Below, in pieces: positions 15,614 through 21,913 of a stretch of 25,973 bases of DNA. Numbering within the stretch: position 1 is the first letter of the stretch; the number at the start of each line of letters is the position of its first letter. Position numbers and translations under genes: made by a program. The stretch covers positions 1 to 25,973 of IMG/VR virus record IMGVR_UViG_3300044846_004645. One strand, written 5' to 3'. The notes under the pieces were generated by a model. That model was not told the origin of the DNA. It ran no database searches and saw nothing but the letters and a program-made list of their open reading frames with translations. The DNA comes from a virus.

Positions 15614-17674
15614 ATGATTGAATTTATTGACGATAGTAACGATAAAAACAAAAAGAAAAAAGATAGTACTACACCTGTCTTAGATAATTTTAGTAAAGAT
15701 TTAATAAAATTAGCAGAAGAAGGTAAGTTAGACCCTGTTATTGGTAGAGAAAAAGAAATTTTGAGAATCGCTCAAATATTATCCAGAAGAAAGAAAAATA
15801 ATCCTATTATAATTGGTGAGCCAGGTGCGGGTAAAACGGCAATTGTTGAGGGATTAGCGATGATGATTCATAGAGGTGAGTGTCCCAAAAATCTATTAGA
15901 CAAAAAAATCGTTTCTTTAGAAATGAATTCGATTGTTGCGGGAACAAAATATAGAGGTCAGTTTGAAGAAAGAATGAAAGTTATTATAGAAGAACTTCAA
16001 ACCAATCAAAATATTATTCTTTTTATAGATGAGATTCATACAATAGTGGGGGCTGGTAATAGTTCAGGTTCATTAGATGCTTCAAATATATTTAAACCAG
16101 CACTTTCAAGAGGAGAAATCCAATGTATTGGAGCAACAACACTTGATGAATACAGGAAACATTTTGAGAAAGACGGTGCTTTAGAAAGAAGATTTCAAAA
16201 AGTAATTATTGACCCATCTACAAAAGAAGAAACATTTGAAATTTTAAAACAGAGTAAATCAAAGTACGAAGATCACCACAAAGTAAATTACACAGATGAG
16301 TCTTTATGGTTGTGTGTGGAACTTGCAGATAGATACATTACAGATAGGGAGTTTCCTGATAAAGCATTTGATATATTAGATGAGGTCGGATCGAGAATGC
16401 AAATTGACATTAAACTACCAGAATCAATAGAGTTGTTAAAAATTGAAGCACAGAATATCAAAAAAGAAAAGGTCGATGTAATTAAAAAACAGAATTACGA
16501 ACAAGCAGCAGAATTGAGAGATAGAGAAAGAAATATTCTTTTGAAATTAGATACGGAGAAGAAAAGGTTTGAGGAGGAATTACAAAATAGTAAAAGGGGT
16601 ATTCCTGAAGATTTGATTTATGAAGTAGTTTCTAATATGACTAAAATTCCTGTTAATAAAATTAACTTAGATGAAAAAAATTCATTGGTTAACCTTGAGT
16701 CTACACTAAATTCTTACGTTATTGGTCAATCTGAGGCAGTATCTAAAATTTCTAAATCAATTAGAAGAAATAGAGTGGGTATTAAAGATCCTAATAGACC
16801 AATCGGTTCATTTATCTTTTTGGGTTCAACAGGGGTAGGTAAGACATTTTTGGCTAAAAAATTAGCGAAAGAAATTTTTGGTAATGAGGATAGTTTGATT
16901 AGAGTAGATATGTCCGAATATCAAGAAAAACACACAATTTCAAGACTGATTGGATCACCTCCAGGATATGTTGGTCATGATGAAGGAGGTCAACTTACGG
17001 AACAGGTAAAAAACAAACCATACTCTGTTATTTTATTTGATGAAATTGAAAAGGCTAATAAGGATATATTTTCAGCATTACTTCAAATGTTAGATGATGG
17101 TCATATGACGGATAGTTTAGGGAGAAAAATTAATTTCAAAAATTGTTTAATTATTATGACATCAAATATTGGAGTTAAGAAACTTATGGATTTTGGTACT
17201 GGCGTAGGATTTAGAACAAATAATAGTGAAGTAGTTCAAGAAGAATACAAAAGAGATGTTTTGAAAAAAGAATTAAGTAAATTTTTCTCACCTGAATTCT
17301 TGAATAGAATTGATGATGTTGTGGTCTTTAATTCCTTAAAGAAGGATGATGTTGATAAAATTGTTAAATTGGAAATTGAAATTTTAATGAAGAGATTAAG
17401 AAATATGAAATATAACATTTCTTTTCATAACTCCGTAACCGAATTTATTTCCAAAGTCGGATTTGATGACCAATATGGTGCTCGACCAATTAAAAGAGCA
17501 ATTCAAGACAAAATAGAAGATTTAATTTCTGAAAAAATTCTTTTAAATGAAATTGATGAATCAGGTGAATATATTTTAGATGTTACCGGTAAGGATAATG
17601 AAGAAATGATAACATTGTCACCTAAAATTGTGGAAGAAAAGAAAAAACGTGGAAGAAAGAAAAAGGAGGATTAA
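15614..17674 (+). CDS. clpC: ClpC-like AAA+ unfoldase without N-domain
   Basis: 686 aa, two AAA+ modules. Module 1: Walker A GEPGAGKT (68-75), pore-loop KYRG (112-115), Walker B LFIDE (136-140), arginine-finger region ERRF (191-194). The middle segment has a UVR motif (KKQNYEQAAELRD, 291-303), as in ClpC. Module 2: GSTGVGKT (404-411), pore-loop GYVG (451-454), LFDE (474-477), and sensor-2 region QYGARPIKRAIQD. VGF at 531-533 is in the position of the ClpP-docking tripeptide of ClpA/ClpC/ClpX, so it probably feeds substrates to host ClpP; no phage ClpP is seen here. The usual N-terminal adaptor-binding domain is absent, and the tail is basic (KKRGRKKKED). It is the only long plus-strand gene. 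It could alternatively be a ClpP-independent remodeller. Confidence 0.93.
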   Translation: MIEFIDDSNDKNKKKKDSTTPVLDNFSKDLIKLAEEGKLDPVIGREKEILRIAQILSRRKKNNPIIIGEPGAGKTAIVEGLAMMIHRGECPKNLLDKKIVSLEMNSIVAGTKYRGQFEERMKVIIEELQTNQNIILFIDEIHTIVGAGNSSGSLDASNIFKPALSRGEIQCIGATTLDEYRKHFEKDGALERRFQKVIIDPSTKEETFEILKQSKSKYEDHHKVNYTDESLWLCVELADRYITDREFPDKAFDILDEVGSRMQIDIKLPESIELLKIEAQNIKKEKVDVIKKQNYEQAAELRDRERNILLKLDTEKKRFEEELQNSKRGIPEDLIYEVVSNMTKIPVNKINLDEKNSLVNLESTLNSYVIGQSEAVSKISKSIRRNRVGIKDPNRPIGSFIFLGSTGVGKTFLAKKLAKEIFGNEDSLIRVDMSEYQEKHTISRLIGSPPGYVGHDEGGQLTEQVKNKPYSVILFDEIEKANKDIFSALLQMLDDGHMTDSLGRKINFKNCLIIMTSNIGVKKLMDFGTGVGFRTNNSEVVQEEYKRDVLKKELSKFFSPEFLNRIDDVVVFNSLKKDDVDKIVKLEIEILMKRLRNMKYNISFHNSVTEFISKVGFDDQYGARPIKRAIQDKIEDLISEKILLNEIDESGEYILDVTGKDNEEMITLSPKIVEEKKKRGRKKKED

Positions 17675-17687
17675 ACCTCCTTTTTTT
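17661..17687. terminator. Terminator shared by convergent Clp and peptidase genes
   Basis: AAAGGAGG, loop ATTAAA, CCTCC then seven T; the loop contains the Clp stop codon TAA (17672-17674). Poly-A on the other side lets it work on the minus strand for the peptidase gene too. Confidence 0.82.
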
Positions 17688-18468
17688 AATGTTTTGAATA
17701 ACCTAACTCCTCAATCATGAGATTACCTACCTTTATTCCATTGTATACGTCATCAACCACAACATACTCATTTGAAGTGTGATATCTATAGTACCCGATA
17801 GAAATATTAAAACAAGAAAGTTGAAACTTTTGATTTAACGGGTATATGTCAGTGTATGGGTGTTTATGATACTTTGTGTCGTTTGGAAAATTTTCTGTTA
17901 TAAGTTTAGACCCAACCTCAAAAAACTTACTGTCTCGTTTGAACATTGGCTTCCCCATCAAGTACTCAGAAATCATATTGTTTTCAGGAGCGTCAAATTG
18001 TATACAATAACCTACGTTCTCAAAGAATTCAGGGTCAGAGTTAAACGAACCTTTACAACCAACTTCTTCAGCAACAAAAAAAGCTGCTTTCAGGTTCGGT
18101 AATTCTTTTAATAATTCCAAACAAGCAAAAACACCACATTTATCATCACCACCAATACCTGTTGGATTTCCGTCATTATTATATGCCTTTAGAGATAGTT
18201 TTACATTACCTTGAGCATCTGGTAACATTTCCTCAACAACATTTATTGAATCGATTGTATGGACGGTATCTGTGTGAGAGACAACACACGGAAAATAATC
18301 AACGTCATCAGTTTTTTTTGTTGCATAGATATTATAAAAATCATCTACATAGAAAGGAATATTATTATCATCAAGCCATGTTGTGATAAAATCAATCATC
18401 AAATCTTCTTGATAACTTTTTGTTGGTATAGATAATACCTCTTTTAATAAACCATAGTTTCTTTCCAT
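17686..18468 (-). CDS. Zinc metallopeptidase, M20/M42-type (peptidase T-like)
   Basis: 260 aa. Motifs of the di-zinc exopeptidase fold are in order: SHTDTVH (about 64-70, His and Asp ligands), GIGGDDKCGV (about 104-113, bridging Asp), FFVAEEVG (about 130-137, catalytic Glu pair), QFDAPE (about 156-161) and HTSNEYVVVDD (about 231-241, final His). This arrangement fits tripeptidase (peptidase T) or M42-like aminopeptidases. At 260 aa it is shorter than usual family members (about 350-410 aa), so the dimerisation or lid domain seems to be reduced. It would trim peptides in the cytoplasm. It converges with the Clp gene at a shared terminator, suggestive of joint use downstream of Clp proteolysis (inference). 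Confidence 0.88.
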   Translation of the reverse strand: MERNYGLLKEVLSIPTKSYQEDLMIDFITTWLDDNNIPFYVDDFYNIYATKKTDDVDYFPCVVSHTDTVHTIDSINVVEEMLPDAQGNVKLSLKAYNNDGNPTGIGGDDKCGVFACLELLKELPNLKAAFFVAEEVGCKGSFNSDPEFFENVGYCIQFDAPENNMISEYLMGKPMFKRDSKFFEVGSKLITENFPNDTKYHKHPYTDIYPLNQKFQLSCFNISIGYYRYHTSNEYVVVDDVYNGIKVGNLMIEELGYSKH

Positions 18469-18495
18469 ATAACAAATATATGGATTAAATTTGAA

Positions 18496-19554
18496 TTACA
18501 AAAGTTTTCTTAGTATTTTTCTAACCTGTTCAAATAATTCAGGGTGATATAGTTGGGTATATAAATCCTCTAAATTAGTGACACTTCTTTTTTGTGAATC
18601 TCCTCCTGGTTTTTTCATAGTGAAAACCAACCGATTAGTTATTATATCAATATCAGTAAATTTTACCTCAACTTTTTTTTCGGGAATATTAATCCACCTA
18701 TCAAATCCACCCAATTTATAAACATAATCTGATAACTTTTTATACTCATCTAAATCTTCGTAACTATCATAATCTTCTTGTATTTTATCAAGTAAACTAT
18801 TAAGATTATTATTTACAGTTTGTTGCCAACCCTCCTTATCAAAATCATTACACCAAACATTATATTCTAACTCATACCAATCACCAGGATTTGTGTTGTT
18901 ATATTTTTTATATAATATCGAAAGAAGACCTTTTAAATCTTCATCCTGTGATTTTAATGCTCTATACCAATGAAGTAAAACACCAACGGTAGTCCTAAAA
19001 GTCCTACCATGACGAACTTCAAAAATACCAACTTTGTCTAAAGGTCTTGTAGTTTCTTTCGTTAATGTATTAACAACAGCTCTTTTTCTACATTCTTCTT
19101 CTTTTACCGCATAGTCATAAATTATTTCATTAACATATCTATCATATTCTCTATGATTATGTAGATATTTTGAAATCTTAGAATCATCCGTTTCATCCAA
19201 ACGTAGAGTTGGGTTTATATACCTTAAAATTTCAGAAAGAAGTTGTTTGTTTTCTTCGTTAAATTCACCTAATAAATAACCGTCATCCCAACTATCTCTT
19301 GCGGAATAATCATCAACATCGTAACCATAATAATTACCCATAAATCTGCTCCAAACATAGTAATCGTCTTCATTTTCAATACCTAACATATTTAAAAAAT
19401 CTTCTTCATTGTCAAAAGTAAGAATTACTTCTGTTGATTGAGGATTTTTATGTGGCACAATTCTACTAATTATATTATGTTCAGGATATGACCATCTATT
19501 ATATTCACCTCCTTTTGCAATATTTTGAAAAAATTCGTAAGTTTCGCTTGCCAT
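18496..19554 (-). CDS. Hypothetical acidic protein
   Basis: 352 aa, rich in D, E, Y and W, no recognised domain or signal. Starts MASETYEFFQNIAKGGEYNR. Recurrent aromatic and acidic stretches (DDYYVWSRFMGNYYGYDVDD; DSYEDLDEYKKLSDYVYKLG), C-terminus basic and helical (HPELFEQVRKILRKLL). The ATG overlaps CATATG and has a GATATTTAT element 4 nt upstream. It is divergent from the tmRNA gene. A virion or anti-host role cannot be decided. Confidence 0.75.
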   Translation of the reverse strand: MASETYEFFQNIAKGGEYNRWSYPEHNIISRIVPHKNPQSTEVILTFDNEEDFLNMLGIENEDDYYVWSRFMGNYYGYDVDDYSARDSWDDGYLLGEFNEENKQLLSEILRYINPTLRLDETDDSKISKYLHNHREYDRYVNEIIYDYAVKEEECRKRAVVNTLTKETTRPLDKVGIFEVRHGRTFRTTVGVLLHWYRALKSQDEDLKGLLSILYKKYNNTNPGDWYELEYNVWCNDFDKEGWQQTVNNNLNSLLDKIQEDYDSYEDLDEYKKLSDYVYKLGGFDRWINIPEKKVEVKFTDIDIITNRLVFTMKKPGGDSQKRSVTNLEDLYTQLYHPELFEQVRKILRKLL

Positions 19555-19558
19555 ATGA

Positions 19559-19568
19559 AAATAAATAT
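19559..19568 (-). promoter_or_regulatory. Candidate late-promoter element before the 352-aa gene
   Basis: Coding strand GATATTTATT-type element 4 nt before the ATG; member of the recurring set, here back-to-back with the tmRNA promoter. Confidence 0.35.
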
Positions 19569-19576
19569 CCTAACAT

Positions 19577-19607
19577 TTGGATATATTTAATATTATACAT
19601 ATATTTG
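19577..19607 (+). promoter_or_regulatory. Bacteroidota-type promoter of the tmRNA gene
   Basis: TTG (19577-19579), a 20-nt spacer, then TATATTTG (19600-19607), matching the TTG/TAnnTTTG housekeeping consensus. The mature tmRNA 5' end is 27 nt downstream, leaving a short leader for RNase P to remove. The same 20-nt spacing is found in both promoters of the large RNA. Confidence 0.75.
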
Positions 19608-19728
19608 TACATAGATAGAGTTCTTTGACAATATGGGGGTGTTTTTGGATTTGACAGGCGTTGGCTGAAGAATAAGGGCACGTGGGGACTGAATTAATCT
19701 CCTTAAAAACTGATTCAGAAAAACAACT

Positions 19729-19794
19729 GGCAATGTGCTAAACAAAATGGAGACTCTTGGATTAGTAAGAGAATCCGAAGTTACTGTAGCTTAA
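19729..19794 (+). other. tmRNA tag reading frame (21 codons plus TAA)
   Basis: Starting at GGC, 10 nt after PK1, the frame stays open for 21 codons and ends at TAA (19792-19794). It begins GNVLNKMETL and ends RESEVTVA. Bacteroidota tags as I recall them start with Gly and are short, ending ALAA. This one is about twice as long and ends in TVA. The alternative frame (ending QLAMC) does not start at the conserved position. The hairpin ctctt/aagag inside the tag corresponds to the usual helix 5. Confidence 0.7.
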
Positions 19795-20017
19795 GAAGTA
19801 TACGGAAACGGAGGGTCGGTGGACATATAACCTAGTAACAGAAGTCCGTAAGGTGTGGTTTCTACCCGAAAAGAAACAAACCCCTAATAATCAGGGGGTA
19901 ATTTGATTATATCTGTTTGTTGGTTCGGATTTGAAAAAACCAAATATTTTGGGATATTAGAAAATATCAACCTAAACGTGTAGTCCTTATCTGACAGGAT
20001 GTTATGGACGAGGGTTT

Positions 20018-20241
20018 GATTCGGACCCATCTATTGGTGACAATAGATTAAAAATTGGATGAATTCAGGGAAACCTTAACACGTAATGGTGATGGCAATC
20101 CTGAGCCAAGCTTACAGAGTAAGAAGGTGCAGAGACTACTGGAGTATGGCGACATACTTAATAACCAGCAAGAGCGTCCGACATCTCAATGAGATGATGA
20201 TATAGTCCAAACAGTAATGAAAATTATTGAGTATTTACGAG
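20018..20241 (+). mobile_element. Group I intron in the tmRNA T-loop (about 221 nt; ends not fixed)
   Basis: The conserved core is clear: GATGGCAATCCTGAGCCAAG (20091-20110; P/Q elements, nearly the tRNA-Leu type intron sequence), GCAGAGACTA (20129-20138; R) and GATATAGTCC (20199-20208; S), with P7 pairing gacta/tagtc. P1 is gggttt (20012-20017) with ggaccc (20023-20028); P2 is ctattg/caatag around GTGA; a GCGA-capped hairpin agtatg/catact fits P8; taat/atta (20215-20226) fits P9. There is no ORF inside it. Removing 221 nt restores a 7-nt T-loop. Exact ends are ambiguous: 20018-20238 by P1 and P10 pairing, 20021-20241 by the U-before, terminal-G rule. Confidence 0.9.
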
Positions 20242-20247
20242 TCCCTC

Positions 20248-20259
20248 CACCTCCACCAA
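20248..20259 (+). repeat. tmRNA 3'-end repeat, copy 1
   Basis: CACCTCCACCAA, the acceptor strand, A73 and CCA of the tmRNA plus one base. The same 12 bases recur at 20710-20721, beyond the endonuclease gene. Confidence 0.7.
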
Positions 20260-20661
20260 CTACAGGGAGAAGAATTCATTTATGAACTTCTCCCTTTTTT
20301 CTTCCATTTCTTTGGTATATTTACCATTTCTTGGTGTCACTGATTTGTATGTTGATAACACCAATTTTATTTTTTCTTTTTTCCTATAGTGATTTGAATT
20401 AATTTTTTCCGCAACTTTAAGTGCCGAGTCATAGCGATAAACCAAATTATAACAAGTAGAGTGATTTTCTTTTTTACTTGTTCTTTTACTTATCACACCT
20501 TTAACATTAATGTCCTCTTGAATAAAGTTTTTTATTATCTTCAATAAATTTAAGTCAATATTGGTAAAACCAACATATGTTGTTCTTTTCTTTTCCTTTT
20601 GTGCGGACATTGTTATGTGTCCATCCGCATCAAAAAACCCACTTATATATTCCCAGTTCAT
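20260..20661 (-). CDS. LAGLIDADG homing endonuclease, single motif
   Basis: 133 aa. YISGFFDADGHI (residues 5-16) is a classical LAGLIDADG motif with the metal-binding Asp; the rest (YVGFTNIDLNLLKIIKNFI; ESLINSNHYRKKEKI-like helix near 90-100) fits the alpha-beta fold. One motif and about 130 residues mean it would act as a homodimer. Its stop codon (20260-20262) starts two bases after the tmRNA CCA and it is read towards the tmRNA, so it lies outside the intron but probably mobilises it, or once did. An ATATTTATAT element is 14 nt upstream of the ATG. Catalytic residues are present and the frame is intact. Confidence 0.9.
   Translation of the reverse strand: MNWEYISGFFDADGHITMSAQKEKKRTTYVGFTNIDLNLLKIIKNFIQEDINVKGVISKRTSKKENHSTCYNLVYRYDSALKVAEKINSNHYRKKEKIKLVLSTYKSVTPRNGKYTKEMEEKREKFINEFFSL
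20264..20300 (+). terminator. tmRNA terminator inside the endonuclease gene end
   Basis: GGGAGAAG (20265-20272) and CTTCTCCC (20287-20294) pair perfectly, followed by six T. It begins 6 nt after the tmRNA CCA and is also the coding sequence for the last residues of the endonuclease on the other strand. Confidence 0.85.
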
Positions 20662-20675
20662 AATTTATATTTTAT

Positions 20676-20685
20676 ATATAAATAT
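20676..20685 (-). promoter_or_regulatory. Candidate late-promoter element upstream of the endonuclease
   Basis: Coding strand ATATTTATAT, ending 14 nt before the ATG at 20661. The element shares the phage's recurring motif, so the endonuclease appears integrated into the phage expression programme. Confidence 0.42.
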
Positions 20686-20709
20686 GTGGGAGATGGGTAA
20701 AATCTCTAT

Positions 20710-20721
20710 CACCTCCACCAA
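20710..20721 (+). repeat. tmRNA 3'-end repeat, copy 2
   Basis: CACCTCCACCAA, identical to 20248-20259 and followed by a strong plus-strand terminator 6 nt later. Sequence just before it (TCTAT) does not form a proper T-stem with upstream bases. It looks like a displaced or decayed tmRNA 3' end. Confidence 0.6.
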
Positions 20722-20726
20722 TTAAG

Positions 20727-20760
20727 AAACCCCACCTTTTTAGGATGGGGTTTTGTTTTT
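20727..20760. terminator. Intrinsic terminator, strongest on the plus strand
   Basis: AAACCCCA (20727-20734) pairs with TGGGGTTT (20746-20753), extended by CC/GG, and is followed by TTTTGTTTTTT on the plus strand. On the minus strand it could end the SGNH-hydrolase-like gene. It may have been the original tmRNA terminator. Confidence 0.75.
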
Positions 20761-21368
20761 TATAATAAACTATCAAGTTCTTTTCCTATGACTTTGTAGA
20801 TTGGTTTGTTTCCGTGTGGTTCTATTTTACCAATTGGGGGTTCAATAATTGTAACTCCCAATTCTTCAAATCGTTTATAATATGTCCTTACTTTTGTTTC
20901 AGTAACATCTTTGATACCACCCCATCCCCAAGAACCCTGAACGGCATATAGTTTTGAGTTGGGGAATTTTTCTTTTGTAAGTGTTATAAGTCTTTCCACA
21001 TTATCCTTACTTGAGTATCCACCATTTGTTCCGATACAATATACAACACTTACAACACAACTATCTACTTTATATCCCTCAAGTGCCTGAACTAACCAAG
21101 TAAGTGATTTTCCTCCTTGCCACAATGAAGACATTCCACTTGTTGTTGATATTCTATTAACTTTGGTTGATTGGTTATCAACAAATGGAGTTTGAGAATC
21201 ACCAATGATAATATGTTTTACAGAATCACAAGGTGGTTGTGTCGGGATTGTATCCTCTTTAAATTCAATTGTGATTGTTGTTTCTTTAATCTGTTCTTTA
21301 TTTAACACAAAAGATAAAAAACAAAATGTAACTATTAAAAAAACATTAGACCAAAATACGTATTTCAT
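20760..21368 (-). CDS. Membrane-anchored SGNH/GDSL hydrolase-like protein
   Basis: 202 aa. Residues about 4-22 (VFWSNVFLIVTFCFLSFVL) are a hydrophobic signal or anchor, so the rest should lie outside the inner membrane. IIIGDSQT (53-60) is the block-I GDS with catalytic Ser58; GTNGG (113-117) matches block III GxND; His185 in EPHGNKPIYK is in the place of the block-V His. This fits the SGNH hydrolase fold (esterases that act on acyl groups of lipids or polysaccharides). A role in modifying the host envelope or glycan O-acetyl groups is inferred. The gene is flanked by terminators on both sides and by the large RNA upstream. Confidence 0.82.
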   Translation of the reverse strand: MKYVFWSNVFLIVTFCFLSFVLNKEQIKETTITIEFKEDTIPTQPPCDSVKHIIIGDSQTPFVDNQSTKVNRISTTSGMSSLWQGGKSLTWLVQALEGYKVDSCVVSVVYCIGTNGGYSSKDNVERLITLTKEKFPNSKLYAVQGSWGWGGIKDVTETKVRTYYKRFEELGVTIIEPPIGKIEPHGNKPIYKVIGKELDSLL

Positions 21369-21388
21369 TATTATTAATTTTTATGAAC

Positions 21389-21409
21389 AAAAAAAGGGAC
21401 TTGTGTCCC
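21389..21409 (-). terminator. Terminator of the large non-coding RNA
   Basis: On the minus strand GGGAC, ACAA, GTCCC and then seven T. It lies 21 nt upstream of the hydrolase ATG, so the hydrolase gene is not simply an extension of the RNA. Confidence 0.85.
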
Positions 21410-21878
21410 TATACCTAATCTCCCTTGTTTGGGATTTACCTAAAAAAACGCTGAGATTACACGGTTTTATGAGAATCTTTTGAAGGATTATTGTTTCCCT
21501 TCGTATCCACTTTCTTTTGGAAAGTAATCCTCAGTGACGGTTATTTAGGTGAACCACTCCTTGAGATTTAGTCTACTCTCTCATTACTTAACTCTCTTCG
21601 AGGATGCCTCCCCAACTAGTCCTTGCGGGATTAGAGGTTTTTGGTGAGAATACACTCAGTCTTGGGAACCTTGTGTGCAATGAACAGCTCATTACTATGT
21701 AGTCACCTTTCGACTAAACCTGACGGACACTTTTCCTTATAGCTTTCATAGTTAATTTGATTCAACTTTTTAAATCATAAGTGTTGTGTCGTGGATTGTC
21801 GAAGTAGTGGTCCGTCTTTCAGCTCCGTTATCTTTTGAACAACGAAATACCAAACTACTCCGTGAAATGTCCCCATCT

Positions 21879-21913
21879 CCATACTTCAAGATTACTTCAA
21901 GATTAACTCCTTG
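21879..21913. repeat. Short tandem repeat inside the large RNA
   Basis: CTTCAAGATTA occurs twice in a row near 21885-21910 (TAATCTTGAAG twice on the RNA strand). It may be a slipped or register-shifting helix arm. Confidence 0.6.

Larger units (their letters stand above)
19635..20258 (+). ncRNA. ssrA: Transfer-messenger RNA (tmRNA), interrupted by a group I intron
   Basis: tmRNA rescues stalled ribosomes and adds a degradation tag. The acceptor stem is 19635-19641 (GGGGGTG) with 20248-20254 (CACCTCC), including the alanine-identity G3-U70 wobble, then A73 and an encoded CCA (20256-20258). GGATTTGACAGGCGTTGG is the usual tmRNA D-loop region. Helix 2 pairs ataagg (19672) with ccttat (19985). 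PK1 is a perfect H-type pseudoknot: 19684-19688 with 19698-19702, and 19689-19694 with 19713-19718. The resume codon GGC follows at 19729. The T-stem is GAGGG (20010-20014) with CCCTC (20243-20247); the intron lies between them. Spliced length would be about 403 nt, normal for tmRNA. It has its own promoter and terminator. Phage-borne tmRNAs and T-loop introns are known elsewhere, to my recollection. Confidence 0.93.

Noticed and set aside
19680-19742. Alternative tmRNA tag frame ending QLAMC
   Set aside because: It runs through the pseudoknot and lacks a resume codon at the expected distance; the GGC frame fits better.
20018-20241. Group II intron or simple tmRNA permutation
   Set aside because: The group I P/Q/R/S elements are clear, there is no group II domain V, and the tmRNA parts are in normal order.
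20686-20722. A tRNA or second tmRNA 3' half ending CACCTCCACCA
   Set aside because: No canonical T-loop and no 5' acceptor partner nearby; best explained as a displaced or decayed copy of the tmRNA end.
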